Source: Phycisphaerae bacterium (lineage in GTDB: Bacteria; Chloroflexota; Anaerolineae; 4572-78; J111). Taken from it: a stretch of 64,000 nucleotides of DNA. The stretch is taken from contig JANQQF010000062.1 of assembly GCA_028285035.1 (NCBI GenBank), positions 1 to 64,000 on the forward strand, in the 5' to 3' direction. A model generated the notes under the pieces. That model searched no databases. It worked only from the letters and a program-made list of their open reading frames with translations, and was not told the origin of the DNA. The position numbers and the translations under genes were made by a program. Below are positions 62,801 to 64,000 of this stretch, piece by piece (within the stretch, counting starts at the first letter, position 1; each line of letters opens with the position of its first letter).

Positions 62801-62917
62801 AAGAAGTATAAACAATGTCATATGAAAAGTGACTTGGCAACTGGTGGTAATGGAGCACAGGCTCAAAGTAGCGGTAAAGCCAAACAAAAGAAAGCTAAAG
62901 TTAAGGCAAATCGATAA
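59819..62917 (+). CDS. secA: Preprotein translocase ATPase SecA
   Basis: Motor ATPase that drives proteins through SecYEG. 1032 residues, longer than the usual 800-900. Walker A MRTGEGKT (144-151), Walker B DEVDNILIDEAR (276-287), GTGxAETE-type GMTGTAETEAEEF, and GRAGRQGDPGSSRFFVSL are intact. The C-terminal zinc motif CHCGSGKKYKQCH (989-1001) binds SecB or membranes. An added acidic-basic coiled coil (about 55-103) sits before RTIGLRHYDVQ, and an extra loop (about 205-232) follows VAVIQN. AGGAG lies in front of the ATG. Confidence 0.96.
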   Translation: MFRKVLNTVFGDPNLKEIKKLEPLVEEVNQLEPEMQQLSADELRQMITEFREEITEETQEERAEVERLRQAVVEARRQERQKLQVELEQAERRLHRLENEILLDMRPQVFAAVREASVRTIGLRHYDVQIVGGALLNEGRVVEMRTGEGKTLVATTTTVLNALIGRGAHVITVNDYLAKRDCQWMGPVYHYLGLSVAVIQNAGMGGVDKASFQYDPDYQSDDDRYQHLRPISRRDAYHCDITYGTNNEYGFDYLRDNMVPDMNRMAQRELQYAIIDEVDNILIDEARTPLIISGQAEESSELYQKFAQLVRPLKKSSEESVDDDELEPDGDYVVDEKARIVYLTERGVEKMERALGVENLYEGESASMTPYLDNALRANVLFKLDVDYVVQENEVVIVDEFTGRLMHGRRYSEGLHQAIEAKEGVSVKHESFTWATVTFQNFFRMYNKLAGMTGTAETEAEEFGNIYELEVNVLPTNVEYQSMQGTFNRTSKKIEGGELVTYEDPANDKLYYKRIDYSDVILRDPKAKFKAIVEEIKELQETGRPVLVGTIAIETSEYLSELLKRNGVKHDVLNAKQHEREASIITQAGRPGAVTIATNMAGRGVDILLGGNPEGLARDELRRKGIDLTEVDPKVWDETLGKWTKVTDKDKVQVKELGGLHVIGTERHDSRRIDNQLRGRAGRQGDPGSSRFFVSLQDDLMRRFGGQNVANLMERFGVEEDMPIEAGIVSRSIENAQSKVEGHNFDIRKHLLKYDDVINQQREVTYEERRRILSNPNLKGSITRMIEGYLSGLVHNFTASEDPADWDMVALHSSARSIMPLPVNLTSNSWDEMTPDEIEEQLIELAHKNYDEMEEALGEEVMRQAERQLMIQTLDRLWVRHLTALDALKQGIQLRAYGQQDPLVAYKREGFDMYGQFQEAIQEEIVRRIYHTTVVQQEAAALKPKNLQAQHPDAASASRASAQATTPGASNKPTEPIRVNKTPGRNDPCHCGSGKKYKQCHMKSDLATGGNGAQAQSSGKAKQKKAKVKANR

Positions 62918-62943
62918 AATTGTAGCGATAAAGATGATTATTC

Positions 62944-62981
62944 TAGCTGGGGACTACCTTACCCTTTAGTCCCTAGACCAG
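62944..62981. other. Hairpin after secA
   Basis: GGGACTA (62950-62956) pairs with TAGTCCC (62967-62973), with further CTAG and CTGG/CCAG pairings outside. There is no U-tract, so it is only a possible terminator. Confidence 0.35.
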
Positions 62982-63104
62982 TTATTGAGTACTGTTGCAA
63001 TTTCTTGATGATAATGATAATATTGAAACGAGAAGCCCGATGACATGCTCCCCCAAATTCATCCCATTTTATGCTTCAATCGGTAGGAACAGGAGGGTTA
63101 AATC

Positions 63105-63482
63105 TTGACCTCAGGAAATGATGATTTTACTGCTCGCTTAATGGATGACATGGATCCCACACTCTTGGAATTTGTAAAATCAAAGGTAAATTCCTTTATC
63201 AAATGGGACCTCGTCCGTTTTTTCTATGAAAACCCCCACACGGCCGACACAGTCGAAAACATTGCAAAATACGCTGGTCGTAATGCAACTGCAGTAAAGC
63301 CTGAGTTGGAAGATCTTGTTGAAAATGAGATTATGATCAAACAGGTGTTGAACGACACGGCCATCTATTCACTATCTAGCGATGAAAATATGCGGGCCTT
63401 AGTCGATCGTTTCATTCTGGCTTGCGAAGATCGTCACTTCAGAGTCAAAGCTGTGTATCATATCATTCGAGGCATGCGTTAG
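63105..63482 (+). CDS. Winged-helix protein paired with KaiC-like ATPase
   Basis: A 125-residue protein with a winged-helix pattern (KWDLVRFFYENPHTADTVENIAKYAGRNATAVKPELEDLVENEIM, seen as several pieces between residues 33 and 80, then a wing TAIYSLSSDENMR). It starts with TTG 63105, supported by AGGAGGGT about nine bases upstream. It precedes the KaiC-like gene by 105 bases on the same strand. It may bind DNA or act as a partner of the ATPase. Confidence 0.8.
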   Translation: MTSGNDDFTARLMDDMDPTLLEFVKSKVNSFIKWDLVRFFYENPHTADTVENIAKYAGRNATAVKPELEDLVENEIMIKQVLNDTAIYSLSSDENMRALVDRFILACEDRHFRVKAVYHIIRGMR

Positions 63483-63587
63483 GCTCCCTAACTCAAAAAA
63501 CTCTGCAATGTAACGCACAGGACCCCCTCTCGGACAAATCTATTTCCATCATCTGAATTTGATGAGACAAAAGGAGTTTACAGTATC

Positions 63588-64000
63588 ATGGATAGGGTAA
63601 AAACTGGAATTGCTGGCCTCGATGAAATGCTAGGTGGTGGCTTTCTCCGTGATACAGCCAACCTTGTTGAAGGTGCTCCAGGCACCGGTAAAACGACATT
63701 GGGTATGCAATTTATTTATAACGGCATTCAGGCTGGTGAGCCAGGTTTAATCATTACCTTTGAAGAATTTCCGCAACAATATTACCACGACGCAGCTGAG
63801 TTTGGCTGGGACTTTCTTGAGCTAGAAAAACAAGGGCTACTCAAAGTAGTTATGACCAGCCCTGAAGCCAGTCGGGCTGATATTGAAAGTATTGATGGGA
63901 TGTTAGAAAGACACATTCATGAAATGGGTGCGCGACGTGTTGTTGTCGATAGTATCAGCCAATTTTCTAGATTAACACAAGACCCCATTGAATTACGTAG
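63588..64000 (+). CDS. KaiC/RadA-like RecA-fold ATPase (partial, cut by window end)
   Basis: The first 137 residues of a KaiC-domain protein. TGIAGLDEMLGGGFLRDTANLVEGAPGTGKTT holds the start and Walker A (29-37), ITFEEFPQQ the catalytic glutamates, and RRVVVDSISQFSRL the Walker B. AAGGAG at 63571-63576 serves ATG 63588. Many such proteins are signalling ATPases rather than clock proteins; no kaiA or kaiB is seen. The rest of the gene is outside the window. Confidence 0.92.
   Translation, partial: MDRVKTGIAGLDEMLGGGFLRDTANLVEGAPGTGKTTLGMQFIYNGIQAGEPGLIITFEEFPQQYYHDAAEFGWDFLELEKQGLLKVVMTSPEASRADIESIDGMLERHIHEMGARRVVVDSISQFSRLTQDPIELR

Noticed and set aside
63588..64000. Circadian clock kaiC
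   Set aside because: Only one partial KaiC domain is visible and no kaiA/kaiB, so a clock function cannot be claimed.

Overview
The window looks like chromosomal DNA of a heterotrophic Chloroflexota bacterium, probably Anaerolineae/Caldilineae-like. This is an inference from gene content: a 4Fe-4S/NrfD fusion paired with a molybdopterin oxidoreductase, TP-rich linkers in DUF4230 proteins, an N-terminally split SecA with a SEC-C zinc tail, many GAF/PAS histidine kinases, a TIR-pentapeptide protein and a wHTH/KaiC pair. No rRNA, tRNA, CRISPR array or phage module was seen. Nearly all the sequence is coding, on both strands.

Region by region. 1-1.7 kb: remnant of a DDE insertion sequence whose transposase is split at a run of seven A, then a small membrane protein. 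1.9-7.5 kb: a pentapeptide-repeat/TIR protein, a metallo-beta-lactamase-fold hydrolase and a Bax-inhibitor-like membrane protein, a rhodanese, and a NarL-type two-component pair. 7.7-12.6 kb: a membrane-bound molybdenum respiratory module (four-cluster ferredoxin fused to NrfD, plus the catalytic subunit). 12.8-16.2 kb: an SppA-like protease and a large acidic DUF4350-like membrane protein. 16.5-20.7 kb: a peptide/oligopeptide ABC importer (binding protein and two permeases, no ATPase). 20.7-24.6 kb: a TPM-domain protein, a LamG lipoprotein, purA and hisE. 24.9-32.5 kb: a sensory cluster of three large histidine kinases and a receiver protein; the biggest kinase carries a canonical LOV blue-light domain. 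32.7-34.8 kb: a coiled-coil protein and two DUF4230 proteins.

34.9-56.9 kb is dominated by aromatic amino acid biosynthesis, mostly on the minus strand: aroE-aroA, aroF (DAHP synthase), trpA-trpS-trpF with an ACT-domain protein, trpC, trpGD (fused) and trpE. The trp genes are broken into three blocks separated by plus-strand genes (a double adenylate-cyclase/AAA/TPR protein and an M20 peptidase), and trpB is not in the window. Two different regulatory leaders are visible: a tryptophan T-box riboswitch with a TGG specifier in front of trpE, and in front of aroF a leader ORF ending in a dense run of Phe/Tyr/Trp codons followed by an intrinsic terminator. The first enzyme of the common pathway and the first enzyme of the Trp branch therefore appear to be controlled by charged tRNA in two different ways.

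57-64 kb holds two glycosyltransferases (the first behind a promoter and a terminator-like hairpin), secA, and a winged-helix protein followed by a KaiC-like ATPase cut by the window end.

Repeats: two copies of a 78-bp hairpin element (16354 and 37222) and four unrelated-in-sequence but similarly built intergenic palindromes are scattered between genes.
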